DNA of 7,065 nucleotides from Coraliomargarita_B sp046540835. GTDB taxonomy: Bacteria; Verrucomicrobiota; Verrucomicrobiia; Opitutales; Coraliomargaritaceae. Positions 1-5,645 of this stretch are shown piece after piece. The stretch covers positions 1 to 7,065 of the forward strand of contig JBKHEL010000117.1 of assembly GCA_046540835.1 (NCBI GenBank). Reading direction: 5' to 3'. The stretch's first letter is position 1. Each line of letters opens with the position of its first letter. The position numbers were made by a program, and so were the translations under genes. Under the pieces are notes generated by a model that did no database searches, was not told the DNA's origin, and saw nothing but the letters and a program-made list of their open reading frames with translations.

Positions 1-145
1 GCTCCCGGAGCTCGGGCGGGCCGATGCGCAGGGGCTGCTCCCGGATCAAAAACCAATAGACCCCGCCGCCGACCAGCGCGAGCAGCAGGCCGCACACAGC
101 GAGCGCACGCGGCAATCGTCTCCGGTCTTTTGCGGAATGGTTCAT
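1..145 (-). CDS. N-terminal fragment of an unidentified membrane-anchored protein
   Basis: Reading the minus strand from the ATG at 145 gives 48 codons with no stop, running off the left edge. The peptide begins MNHSAKDRRRLPRALAV. It has a basic N-terminus (K6, R8-R10, R13), a hydrophobic stretch at about residues 14-34 (AVCGLLLALVGGGVYWFLI), then a polar segment starting REQPLRIGPPEL. This is the layout of a type II membrane anchor or uncleaved signal sequence, with the rest of the protein probably outside the cytoplasm. No lipobox is evident: the single cysteine sits early in the hydrophobic core. The start is preceded by CCCCACCACCACC, which is not a Shine-Dalgarno sequence, and I see no better start. 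A possible promoter lies about 90 bases upstream. The family cannot be named from this fragment. Confidence 0.55.
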   Translation of the reverse strand, partial: MNHSAKDRRRLPRALAVCGLLLALVGGGVYWFLIREQPLRIGPPELRE

Positions 146-206
146 GGTGGTGGTGGGGCAGGTCAGTGGTCCGCTGCGGCAGGTTTCAGCTCCGGAGGCG
201 GCCTTG

Positions 207-253
207 GTTGCTGAGTGAAAGGGGGGAGTTGTCAAGCGCTTTTTTAATTTTTT
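207..253 (-). promoter_or_regulatory. Possible promoter: A-tracts, perfect TTGACA, and an AAGCGCTT palindrome
   Basis: On the minus strand, A-tracts (253 to 240) lead into GCGC and then a perfect -35 hexamer TTGACA (235 to 230). The A-tracts resemble an UP element. The -35 overlaps the 8-base palindrome AAGCGCTT (234-241), whose core resembles LacI/GalR-type operators. A 17-base spacer would place the -10 at 212-207, where the sequence is AGCAAC, a poor match. The element points toward the gene starting at 145. It is either a promoter with a weak -10, perhaps needing an activator, or a chance match. Confidence 0.35.
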
Positions 254-280
254 GTCCCGGGGGATTCAATCTTCGACCGC

Positions 281-299
281 TTTTATCCAGGAGATAAAA
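281..299. repeat. Perfect 7-bp AT-rich inverted repeat
   Basis: TTTTATC (281-287) and GATAAAA (293-299) are exact reverse complements around a 5-base centre, CAGGA. The stem is too AT-rich to act as a classical intrinsic terminator. It lies upstream of the possible promoter at 207-253, so it could be a protein-binding site for the leftmost gene. It could also be chance, since the region is locally AT-rich. Confidence 0.3.
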
Positions 300-330
300 A
301 GCCCTGTTCTGATGAAACGCCACTCGGGAG

Positions 331-353
331 GGAGGGCGGGCATCCTGCCCTCC
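331..353. repeat. Strong GC-rich hairpin, REP-like or a terminator without a U-tract
   Basis: GGAGGGCGGG (331-340) pairs with CCTGCCCTCC (344-353) around a CAT loop: ten base pairs, one of them G-T on the plus strand. It lies 68 bases beyond the stop codon of the UbiA-like gene, whose transcript would run into it. Neither flank has a T-run (plus side ACAAAAG, minus side CTCCCGAG), so a standard Rho-independent terminator is unlikely. The compact GC-rich stem beginning with GGAG, in intergenic DNA, resembles bacterial REP palindromes. A gene tail for a REP-associated transposase is present at the right end of this window. Confidence 0.45.
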
Positions 354-421
354 ACAAAAGCTAAAGATCCGAGGCACCCGACTGCTGGGGCCGACAAACG
401 CGGGTCTTCCCGCACCAGCGA

Positions 422-1210
422 CTATAAGAGCAAATAAAAAAGGGGGCCGAGCAAGAGCGATCCATCGCAAAGGACCCGGTAGCGCTCGGCGGGGATCGAG
501 TCTCTGCAGTAAAAAACCAGCGCGAGCGCTGCAGCCGAGGGAAGCAACGCGGGGGCAAGCGGGCTAAGCGTGGCAAGAATGCAGGTGCCGGCGATGAGTG
601 TCCAGAGCCAGCGTTGAGAAAGGTGCCCGGCCAGCGAATGCACACAAAGCTGTGCGTCGACTGCGCGCTCGCGCTCGGCGATGGCGAGACAGTTCATGAA
701 GCAGAGGAGGCTGAAGACAAGCAGCGACAGATTGAGCTGCGGTACACTCAAAAAGACCTGCGTGCCAGCGGTGAAAATAACGGCGACAAAAATTTCCTTT
801 GGGAAAAAATGTTTCGACCACAACTGATTCAAAAGCGAGTAGACGAGACAGGCCACGAGTAAAAAACATCCGGCCCGAAGCTGAAAGGGGTGTAGGCTGG
901 AGACGGCGATAAGAACAGTGATCGCGAGCAGAAGCCCCCAGACCTGCCAGAGGCTGCGGGAATATTTCTTGGTCAGGCGGTGTCGGGCCGAAAGGAGCGC
1001 GTCGGCGGGTCGGCCGTTTACGTCAAAGAGCCGATCTGCCAGATACGTGAGCCAGACGGACAGTCCGAGGACGAGATAGGCCGCTGCGCCGGGATGCTCG
1101 GGCGGCCTGAGCTGCGCGGCAAAAACGCCGAGCCACGCTGCGGCGATCACGGCCGCATCCAGACCCAGCGCGTTGGGCCATTGCCAGGCCCGAATCGAAG
1201 CTCCCGGCAT
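422..1210 (-). CDS. UbiA-superfamily-like integral membrane protein, substrate unknown
   Basis: This is a 262-residue, very hydrophobic protein with about seven to nine predicted membrane segments (roughly 15-35, 43-58, 90-107, 111-130, 139-155, 160-177, 202-219, 220-235, 246-262). UbiA enzymes transfer polyprenyl groups within the membrane and use aspartate-rich motifs. Here a DxxxD motif is present (D59 and D63, in LADRLFDV), followed by a basic loop (R76-H-R78, K81, K82). A PKE motif at 137-139, an NCLAIAERERAVD segment at 173-185 and D249 near the C-terminus further resemble UbiA-like hypothetical proteins. The classical NDxxDxxxD signature is incomplete, so the assignment is to the fold rather than to an activity. 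The start chosen is the ATG at 1210, which shares its A with the TGA of the upstream glycosyltransferase gene; an in-frame TTG at 1273 lies inside that gene and is less likely. AGGGA about 9 bases upstream could serve as a ribosome-binding site. Confidence 0.55.
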   Translation of the reverse strand: MPGASIRAWQWPNALGLDAAVIAAAWLGVFAAQLRPPEHPGAAAYLVLGLSVWLTYLADRLFDVNGRPADALLSARHRLTKKYSRSLWQVWGLLLAITVLIAVSSLHPFQLRAGCFLLVACLVYSLLNQLWSKHFFPKEIFVAVIFTAGTQVFLSVPQLNLSLLVFSLLCFMNCLAIAERERAVDAQLCVHSLAGHLSQRWLWTLIAGTCILATLSPLAPALLPSAAALALVFYCRDSIPAERYRVLCDGSLLLGPLFYLLL

Positions 1211-2340
1211 CAGTCCGCTTCCCTGAGGACTGTTTCGAGCTCGGTCACGAAGTCTTTGACGACTGTTGCCCAATCGAGCCCCTCGGCCGTTTGGCGGGCC
1301 TCGCGGCGTAGCGTGGGCCAGGCATCGCGCTGAGCGATGGCCGTGTCGACGGCATCCAGAAAGGCCTGCTCTTCACCGAAGGCGGCGAGATAGCCGTTTT
1401 CACCGCAGCGGATGTAGCGTCCTGCAGCGGCGTAATCGTAGGCCACCGGCACCAGACCGGAGGCCAGGGCCTCGGTCACCACGTTGCCGAAGGTCTCGGT
1501 GACACTCGGAAAAATGAAGAGGTCCCCGGAGGCAAAATGGCGGGCGAGGTCTTCGCCCTGCTGCATGCCGGAAAAGATGAAGTCAGGGTGCGCCTTTTCC
1601 AGTTTGGCCCGTTCGGGTCCATCGCCGACGAAGACGCAGGCAGCTTCGGGCAGTTGTGTGCGAATCCGGTGAAAGGCCTTTAGGGCCAGTGGCATGTTTT
1701 TTTCCGCTGCCAGCCGACTGACAAAGAGCGCGACGATGCCGGTTTCCCCGACGCCCCAGCGCTCCCTCAGTGCGGGGTCCCGCTTATCCGGATGGAAGAG
1801 TGTGCTGTCGACGCCCCGCCCAAGCAGGCGTGTGCCCCGGATCCCCATCGCATCGAGTTTTGCGATGACATCCTCTGAGGGCGCGAAGGTGCGCCGCGTG
1901 CGATTGTGCGTCTTGCGAAGGAAGCCCCGGACCATTTTTTCCAACACCGGTAGCTTGTAGTGCTGCATGTATTCGTGAAAGTTGGTGTGGAATCCGGACA
2001 CAACCGGTATGTTCAAATCCTCGGCAGCGCGGATCGCCGACTGCCCGAGCGGCCCCTCCGTGGCGACATAGATCATCTCCGGAAGTGCCGCCCGCCAGTG
2101 CTCCCGCAGGGTGCTCCGGCAGGGCAGGCCGAAGCGCAAGCCATCGTAGCCGGGGAGGGGCAGGCCGGGGACGATCCGGGTGTGCTCGTAGCGGGCGGCG
2201 CGTGCCTCCGAAGCCTGGCGGGGGCGGACGATGGCGACCTCATGGCCCTGCGTTCTGAGCCCCGAAGTGATGCGGTGCAGTGTCATGGCGACACCATTGA
2301 CCTCAGGCGGGTAGGTTTCGGTGACGATGGTGATTTTCAT
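1210..2340 (-). CDS. GT4-family (GT-B fold) glycosyltransferase
   Basis: This 376-residue protein has the full length of a GT4 retaining glycosyltransferase, which moves a sugar from a nucleotide donor to an acceptor at the cytoplasmic membrane face. The N-terminal Rossmann domain opens MKITIVTETYPPEVNGVAMT, with the acceptor-side NGV at 15-17; HTNFHEY follows at 118-124. The C-terminal donor domain shows GRGVD (174-178), SRLAAEKN (208-215, whose R209 and K214 fit the diphosphate-binding pair), VGDGPE (238-243) and the EX7E motif with E282 and E290 in TETFGNVVTE. The N-terminal pattern is typical of MgtA/SqdX-type enzymes that often glycosylate lipids, but donor and acceptor cannot be deduced. 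The ATG at 2340 is chosen because the conserved MKI start sits there; an in-frame TTG at 2403 would add 21 residues with no family match. No Shine-Dalgarno sequence is evident. It is the first gene of a coupled pair with the UbiA-like gene. Confidence 0.9.
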   Translation of the reverse strand: MKITIVTETYPPEVNGVAMTLHRITSGLRTQGHEVAIVRPRQASEARAARYEHTRIVPGLPLPGYDGLRFGLPCRSTLREHWRAALPEMIYVATEGPLGQSAIRAAEDLNIPVVSGFHTNFHEYMQHYKLPVLEKMVRGFLRKTHNRTRRTFAPSEDVIAKLDAMGIRGTRLLGRGVDSTLFHPDKRDPALRERWGVGETGIVALFVSRLAAEKNMPLALKAFHRIRTQLPEAACVFVGDGPERAKLEKAHPDFIFSGMQQGEDLARHFASGDLFIFPSVTETFGNVVTEALASGLVPVAYDYAAAGRYIRCGENGYLAAFGEEQAFLDAVDTAIAQRDAWPTLRREARQTAEGLDWATVVKDFVTELETVLREAD

Positions 2341-2427
2341 AAGTGCCGTGAGAGCCGAGTGCGCAATGCTTTTACCTTGGCGCAGTGACGGACCAACTGA
2401 CAAGATGGTAAATCAAAATTCCGTGAA
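2341..2427. promoter_or_regulatory. Divergent spacer between the GT4 operon and miaA
   Basis: These 87 bases must hold the starts of transcription for both directions unless miaA is read from elsewhere. Toward the glycosyltransferase, the minus strand offers TTGGTC, 16 bases, then TAAAAG. Toward miaA, the plus strand offers TTGGCG, 17 bases, then ACAAGA, which is weak. Both starts lack a Shine-Dalgarno motif (GTAAATCAAAATTCCGTGAA precedes the miaA GTG). That promoters lie here is inferred from gene orientation; the individual hexamers are guesses. Confidence 0.4.
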
Positions 2428-3309
2428 GTGACACAAAAATTACACATCATCACCGGGCCGACAGCGGTCGGAAAAACCGAGTTTGCGCTCAGCTATGCGG
2501 AGTCCCGTGATGCGGAAATTGTCTCCTGCGATGCCTCGCTGGTGTATCGCGGAATGGATATTGGCACGGCCAAACCCGAAGCAGCGGAGCTTGCGCGCGT
2601 GCCGCACCATTTGATCGATCTGTGCGAGGTCGACACGCGCTTTGACATCGTCAGCTATGTGCGGGCAGCGCAGGCCGCCGTTCGGGGGATTGTCAATCGC
2701 GGCCGCGAGGTTGTCGTGACAGGTGGCAGTGGGTTCTACCTGAAGAGCTTCTTCGCCCCGGTGTTTGATTCGGTCGAAGTGCCGGATTCGGTGCGGGAGC
2801 AGGTGCGGCGGCTGCAGGAAGATTCGGGCCTGGAAGGGCTGCTTGCGGCGCTCCGTAGGATCAGTCCGGATACTGGTCGGCTGGATACGCGCAATCCCCG
2901 GCGGGTGGTGCGCGCACTGGAGCGTTGCCTCGCCTCGGGCAAGGACGTCCCGCGCCTGGAGGCTGAATTTGCTGCACGGCCTGAGCCCTACGCGGCGTTT
3001 GAGAAAAAGTTGATCCTGCTCGAGCGGAACACAGAGGAACTGCGGGGCCGTGTCGAGCGACGGGCCCGACAGATGGTGGAGCGAGGCCTCATCGAGGAAG
3101 TCAAAGAGCTGCTGGATCGGGGCATCGAGCAGAACCCGAGCGCGGCTTCGGCGATCGGGTATCGTGAGTCCATCGCGGTGCTGGAAGGGCACTTGCCCCG
3201 AGCCGATCTGGTTCAGACAATTGCCGCGAATACGATGCGGCTCGTGAAAAAGCAACGAACCTGGTTCCGCACACAAATCCGCCCGGCGGACCAAGTGCTG
3301 CAACTTTGA
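2428..3309 (+). CDS. miaA: tRNA dimethylallyltransferase (tRNA A37 isopentenyltransferase)
   Basis: MiaA transfers a dimethylallyl group from DMAPP to N6 of adenosine 37 in tRNAs that read codons starting with U, making i6A in the cytoplasm. The 293-residue length is close to the usual 300-315. Visible motifs in order are the P-loop GPTAVGKT (10-17), the catalytic-Asp segment SCDASLVYRGMDIGTAKP (33-50, with D35), PHHLID (59-64), GGSGFYLKSFF (99-109), NPRRVVRALE (156-165), AIGYRE (242-247) and KKQRTWFRTQ (274-283). The middle motif normally reads GGTGLY; here Ser101 stands where the family has a catalytic Thr, a conservative change that keeps the hydroxyl. The start is a GTG three codons before the conserved LHIITGPT strand; no in-frame ATG fits better and no Shine-Dalgarno sequence is visible. 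It appears monocistronic, divergent from the GT4 operon and convergent with the regulator gene. Confidence 0.95.
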   Translation: MTQKLHIITGPTAVGKTEFALSYAESRDAEIVSCDASLVYRGMDIGTAKPEAAELARVPHHLIDLCEVDTRFDIVSYVRAAQAAVRGIVNRGREVVVTGGSGFYLKSFFAPVFDSVEVPDSVREQVRRLQEDSGLEGLLAALRRISPDTGRLDTRNPRRVVRALERCLASGKDVPRLEAEFAARPEPYAAFEKKLILLERNTEELRGRVERRARQMVERGLIEEVKELLDRGIEQNPSAASAIGYRESIAVLEGHLPRADLVQTIAANTMRLVKKQRTWFRTQIRPADQVLQL

Positions 3310-3354
3310 CCGCGCCTAAAGTGATGAAATGGCGGGTCGGTTGCGCTGGGGGAC

Positions 3355-3375
3355 TGCCGGATGTTTCCTCCGGCA
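3355..3375. terminator. Hairpin between convergent miaA and regulator genes, weak terminator candidate
   Basis: TGCCGGA (3355-3361) and TCCGGCA (3369-3375) form a perfect 7-bp stem with a 7-base loop. The hairpin lies in the 67-bp convergent spacer, one base past the TAG of the regulator and 45 bases past the TGA of miaA. Its position suits a shared bidirectional terminator. No U-tract follows it on either strand, so termination may be Rho-dependent or the hairpin may only protect transcript ends. Confidence 0.4.
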
Positions 3376-3376
3376 C

Positions 3377-4549
3377 CTACCGCCCGGGAAGCGATGCAAC
3401 GCGTCCCGGCTCGTCGAGGTGAGCTGCAGGCGCTTTCCGGTGCCGCTGACGGTAGAAGCTCGGCGCGAGCCCGCAGCGCTGTCTAAACCACGCTGAGAAA
3501 TGGTGCACGCCAGGATAGCCGCAACGGCACCCCACCTCTCCGATGCTCAGCTGCCCCTGCTCCAGTAGGTGCCGGGCCCGCTCGAAGCGCAGGCGGCTGA
3601 GCATTTGGTAAGGGCTTTCGCCGAGTTCCTCACGGGTGGCGAGTTCAAGTGTTCGCCTGGATACGCCCAGACGCCGGGCCATGAACCCGATATCGAATAC
3701 GCTGTTCTCGAGCTCTTCTTCGGCAAGGCGTGATGCTCGGGTGGCCAGCCGGGCCTGCGGCGTGGGCAGAGACGAAGCGCGCGCCAGCAGGCGTGCCTCA
3801 ATCTGAATCTCCGTGGTCGGCAGAAGTTCGGTAGGATGCGCGAATTGCCGTGCAAGCAACTCGGAGGCCGCCCGCCCAACAGTCGTCGCCGGCAGCTGAA
3901 AACTGCTGATTTCGACCCCAGCAAAAAGGGATTCGCCGGCTTCATCGCCGACCCCTACGACCAAAGCGTCTTTGCCGACTTCAAGCCCGGCCCCGGTCAG
4001 CGCTTGGATCATCTCCCTCGCCCGCCGGTCACTGGAGCAAAAGATGCCCATGGGGCGCGGCAGGCGGAGAATCGCTTCCAGTTCCGGCATGAGCGCAGAC
4101 GGGGGTCTTTTGAGAAAGTCCACTCCGGGCGGACAGACCTCCTGAATGCCCTGTTCGCGTAATTGGTTTTGATGGCTGCGGCCGCGGCTGAAGTAGAGAA
4201 GCGATCGGGCACCGTTTTCAAGCAGATGGTGCCCGGCGGTCCGGCCCATCGCCCGGTCATCCACACCGACACACGGGAGCGATTCAATGCGGGAGAGATG
4301 AAATAAGTTCACCGCGTGAACGCCCTGATCTGTCAGGCTTCGCACCCACCCGTCACTGATAAAGCTCCCGATTGCCCCGTCGAGGCAGCCCGAACAGGCC
4401 AATTCGATCAGTTGCGACTCAAAGGCGTAACTGAGGGGAATAATCTGCCAGTCCAGTTTGGCTGCTGCAATGTATTCTGCTACGCCACGATAAATCGCAT
4501 TGGCCTGGTTGAGATTCGCATCGTAGGCGAGTGCGACGAATTTGGGCAT
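3377..4549 (-). CDS. XylR-type transcriptional regulator: LacI-like sugar-binding domain plus AraC helix-turn-helix
   Basis: This 390-residue protein pairs a periplasmic-binding-protein-like sensor (about 1-255) with a C-terminal AraC/XylS DNA-binding domain (about 280-370), the architecture and length of E. coli XylR. Sensor features include LDGAIGSF (56-63), LPCVGVDDRAMGRTAGHHLL (91-110), the MGIFCSSD segment (167-174), VVGVGDE (197-203) and ISSFQLPATTVGRAASELL (214-232). The two helix-turn-helix units are FDIGFMARRLGVSRRTLE (285-302) and LSIGEVGCRCGYPGVHHFSAWFRQ (335-358), then the family's GLAPSFYR (360-367). Such proteins normally bind a sugar directly and activate or repress nearby genes. 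The ATG at 4549 is chosen because the sensor's first strand (PKFVALAYD) begins there; an upstream in-frame start at 4654 would overlap gmd and add an unrelated 35 residues. The gene is divergent from gmd-fcl across an AT-rich spacer. The ligand is unknown; a fucose- or mannose-related sugar is only an inference from location. Confidence 0.9.
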   Translation of the reverse strand: MPKFVALAYDANLNQANAIYRGVAEYIAAAKLDWQIIPLSYAFESQLIELACSGCLDGAIGSFISDGWVRSLTDQGVHAVNLFHLSRIESLPCVGVDDRAMGRTAGHHLLENGARSLLYFSRGRSHQNQLREQGIQEVCPPGVDFLKRPPSALMPELEAILRLPRPMGIFCSSDRRAREMIQALTGAGLEVGKDALVVGVGDEAGESLFAGVEISSFQLPATTVGRAASELLARQFAHPTELLPTTEIQIEARLLARASSLPTPQARLATRASRLAEEELENSVFDIGFMARRLGVSRRTLELATREELGESPYQMLSRLRFERARHLLEQGQLSIGEVGCRCGYPGVHHFSAWFRQRCGLAPSFYRQRHRKAPAAHLDEPGRVASLPGR

Positions 4550-4625
4550 AAAATACGCAAATATATAAGAAAACTTACGACAATACGAAAAGACGGGAAA
4601 ATCAAAATTTGTTAAAGTTTGCCCG
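4550..4625. promoter_or_regulatory. AT-rich divergent control region with candidate regulator boxes
   Basis: This spacer is about 30% GC, against roughly 60% around it, and separates the regulator gene from gmd. Three copies of a TACGNNAATA-like box run in the same direction: TACGCAAATA (4554-4563), TACGACAATA (4576-4585) and TACGAAAAGA (4584-4593). The first two are 22 bp apart, about two helical turns, which suits an AraC-type protein. Box 1 overlaps a -10-like TATATT on the minus strand (4565 to 4560), so it could mediate autorepression. Boxes 2 and 3 lie 33-50 bases upstream of the gmd ATG, near where a -35 would fall if TTAAAG (4612-4617) is its weak -10. Neither gene has a Shine-Dalgarno sequence here. 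The boxes are an inference from pattern and position. Confidence 0.5.
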
Positions 4626-5645
4626 ATGAAAAAAGCACTGATTACGGGCATCACCGGGCAGGATGGATCTTATCTTGCCGAATTTTTACTGGAAAAGGGC
4701 TACGAGGTGCACGGCATCATTCGCCGGGCCTCGACCTTTAACACAGATCGGATCGATCATCTCTACAACGACCCGCATGTGCACGGGACAAAGCTTTTCC
4801 TCCATTACGGGGACTTGGCCGACGGGGTGCAGATGGTCAAGTTGCTCTATGATTTGAAGCCGGATGAGATTTACCACCTCGGGGCGCAGAGCCATGTGCG
4901 GGTCTCCTTCGATGTGCCGGAATACACGGGCGACGTGACGGGTCTGGGCACGTTGCGGATCCTTGAGGCGATTCGCGAGGTGGGGCTGGATAACAAATGC
5001 CGCTTCTATCAGGCCTCTTCCTCGGAGATGTTTGGCTTGGTGCAGGAGGTGCCGCAGACGGAGAAGACGCCGTTTTACCCGCGCTCCCCATACGGCTGTG
5101 CCAAGGTCTATGCGTATTGGTTGACCGTCAACTACCGGGAGTCCTATGGACTGCATGCAACGAACGGGATCCTGTTCAACCACGAATCACCCCGCCGCGG
5201 GGAGACCTTTGTCACGCGCAAGATCACGCGGGCGGCCACCCGAATCAAGATGGGGCTTCAGAATAAGCTCTTTCTCGGAAATCTGGATGCGCAGCGCGAT
5301 TGGGGCTACGCCAAGGAATACGTCGAAGCGATGTGGCTGATGACCCAACAGGACAGTGGCGATGACTATGTGATGGCGACCAATGAGACCCATTCGGTGA
5401 AGGAATTTGTGCAGGAGACCTTCGCCCTGCTGGACCTCGACTGGGAAGAGCATGTTGAATACGATAAGCGCTACGAGCGGCCCACTGAAGTGGATTTGCT
5501 GATCGGCGACCCGGCGAAGGCGAAGCGCCAACTCAACTGGGAGCCAAAGGTGCGCTTCAAAGACCTGGTCAAAATCATGGTCGATGCGGATCTTGTGCTG
5601 GCTAAGCAGGAACTCGCCTACAACAATGCCATCGGTCATGCGTAG
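4626..5645 (+). CDS. gmd: GDP-mannose 4,6-dehydratase
   Basis: Gmd converts GDP-D-mannose to GDP-4-keto-6-deoxy-D-mannose, the first committed step toward GDP-L-fucose and also GDP-rhamnose or GDP-perosamine, in the cytoplasm. It is a short-chain dehydrogenase/reductase of the extended type. The 339 residues show the NAD(P)-binding GITGQDG (8-14), RRASTFNTDRI (33-43), the active-site ASSSEMFG (130-137) with S132 and E134, and the catalytic YxxxK pair Y156 and K160 in SPYGCAKVYAYW. NHESPRRGETFVTRKITRA (185-203) and DWGYAKEYVEAMW (225-237) are near-invariant in the family. E. coli Gmd has Thr at 132; Ser is a conservative swap. The ATG at 4626 lies directly before the conserved first strand. 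The gene is first in an operon with fcl and is divergent from the XylR-type regulator. Confidence 0.98.
   Translation: MKKALITGITGQDGSYLAEFLLEKGYEVHGIIRRASTFNTDRIDHLYNDPHVHGTKLFLHYGDLADGVQMVKLLYDLKPDEIYHLGAQSHVRVSFDVPEYTGDVTGLGTLRILEAIREVGLDNKCRFYQASSSEMFGLVQEVPQTEKTPFYPRSPYGCAKVYAYWLTVNYRESYGLHATNGILFNHESPRRGETFVTRKITRAATRIKMGLQNKLFLGNLDAQRDWGYAKEYVEAMWLMTQQDSGDDYVMATNETHSVKEFVQETFALLDLDWEEHVEYDKRYERPTEVDLLIGDPAKAKRQLNWEPKVRFKDLVKIMVDADLVLAKQELAYNNAIGHA

Noticed and set aside
331..353. Classical Rho-independent terminator for the GT4/UbiA-like operon
   Set aside because: The stem is strong, but there is no T-run after it in the direction of transcription, so it is reported as a hairpin or REP candidate instead.
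146..421. tRNA or structured RNA gene in the left intergenic region
   Set aside because: No cloverleaf, CCA end or known riboswitch core could be found by eye; only short inverted repeats are present.
252..437. Plus-strand 61-codon open frame in the left intergenic region
   Set aside because: It runs through the GC hairpin at 331-353 and has low-complexity basic and serine-rich content, no ribosome-binding site and no recognisable motif; its end overlaps the UbiA-like gene.
2440..3303. Minus-strand 287-codon open frame opposite miaA
   Set aside because: It is the antisense shadow of a well-conserved gene in GC-rich DNA; its peptide is rich in His, Arg and Pro and resembles no family I know.
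4550..4654. Longer start (4654) for the XylR-type regulator
   Set aside because: It would overlap the first 29 bases of gmd, read through the AT-rich control region and add 35 residues not typical of the sensor domain.
4686..5639. Two long minus-strand open frames opposite gmd (4686-5183 and 5187-5639)
   Set aside because: Both lie wholly within gmd, whose plus-strand product matches the family from end to end; they reflect codon bias rather than genes.
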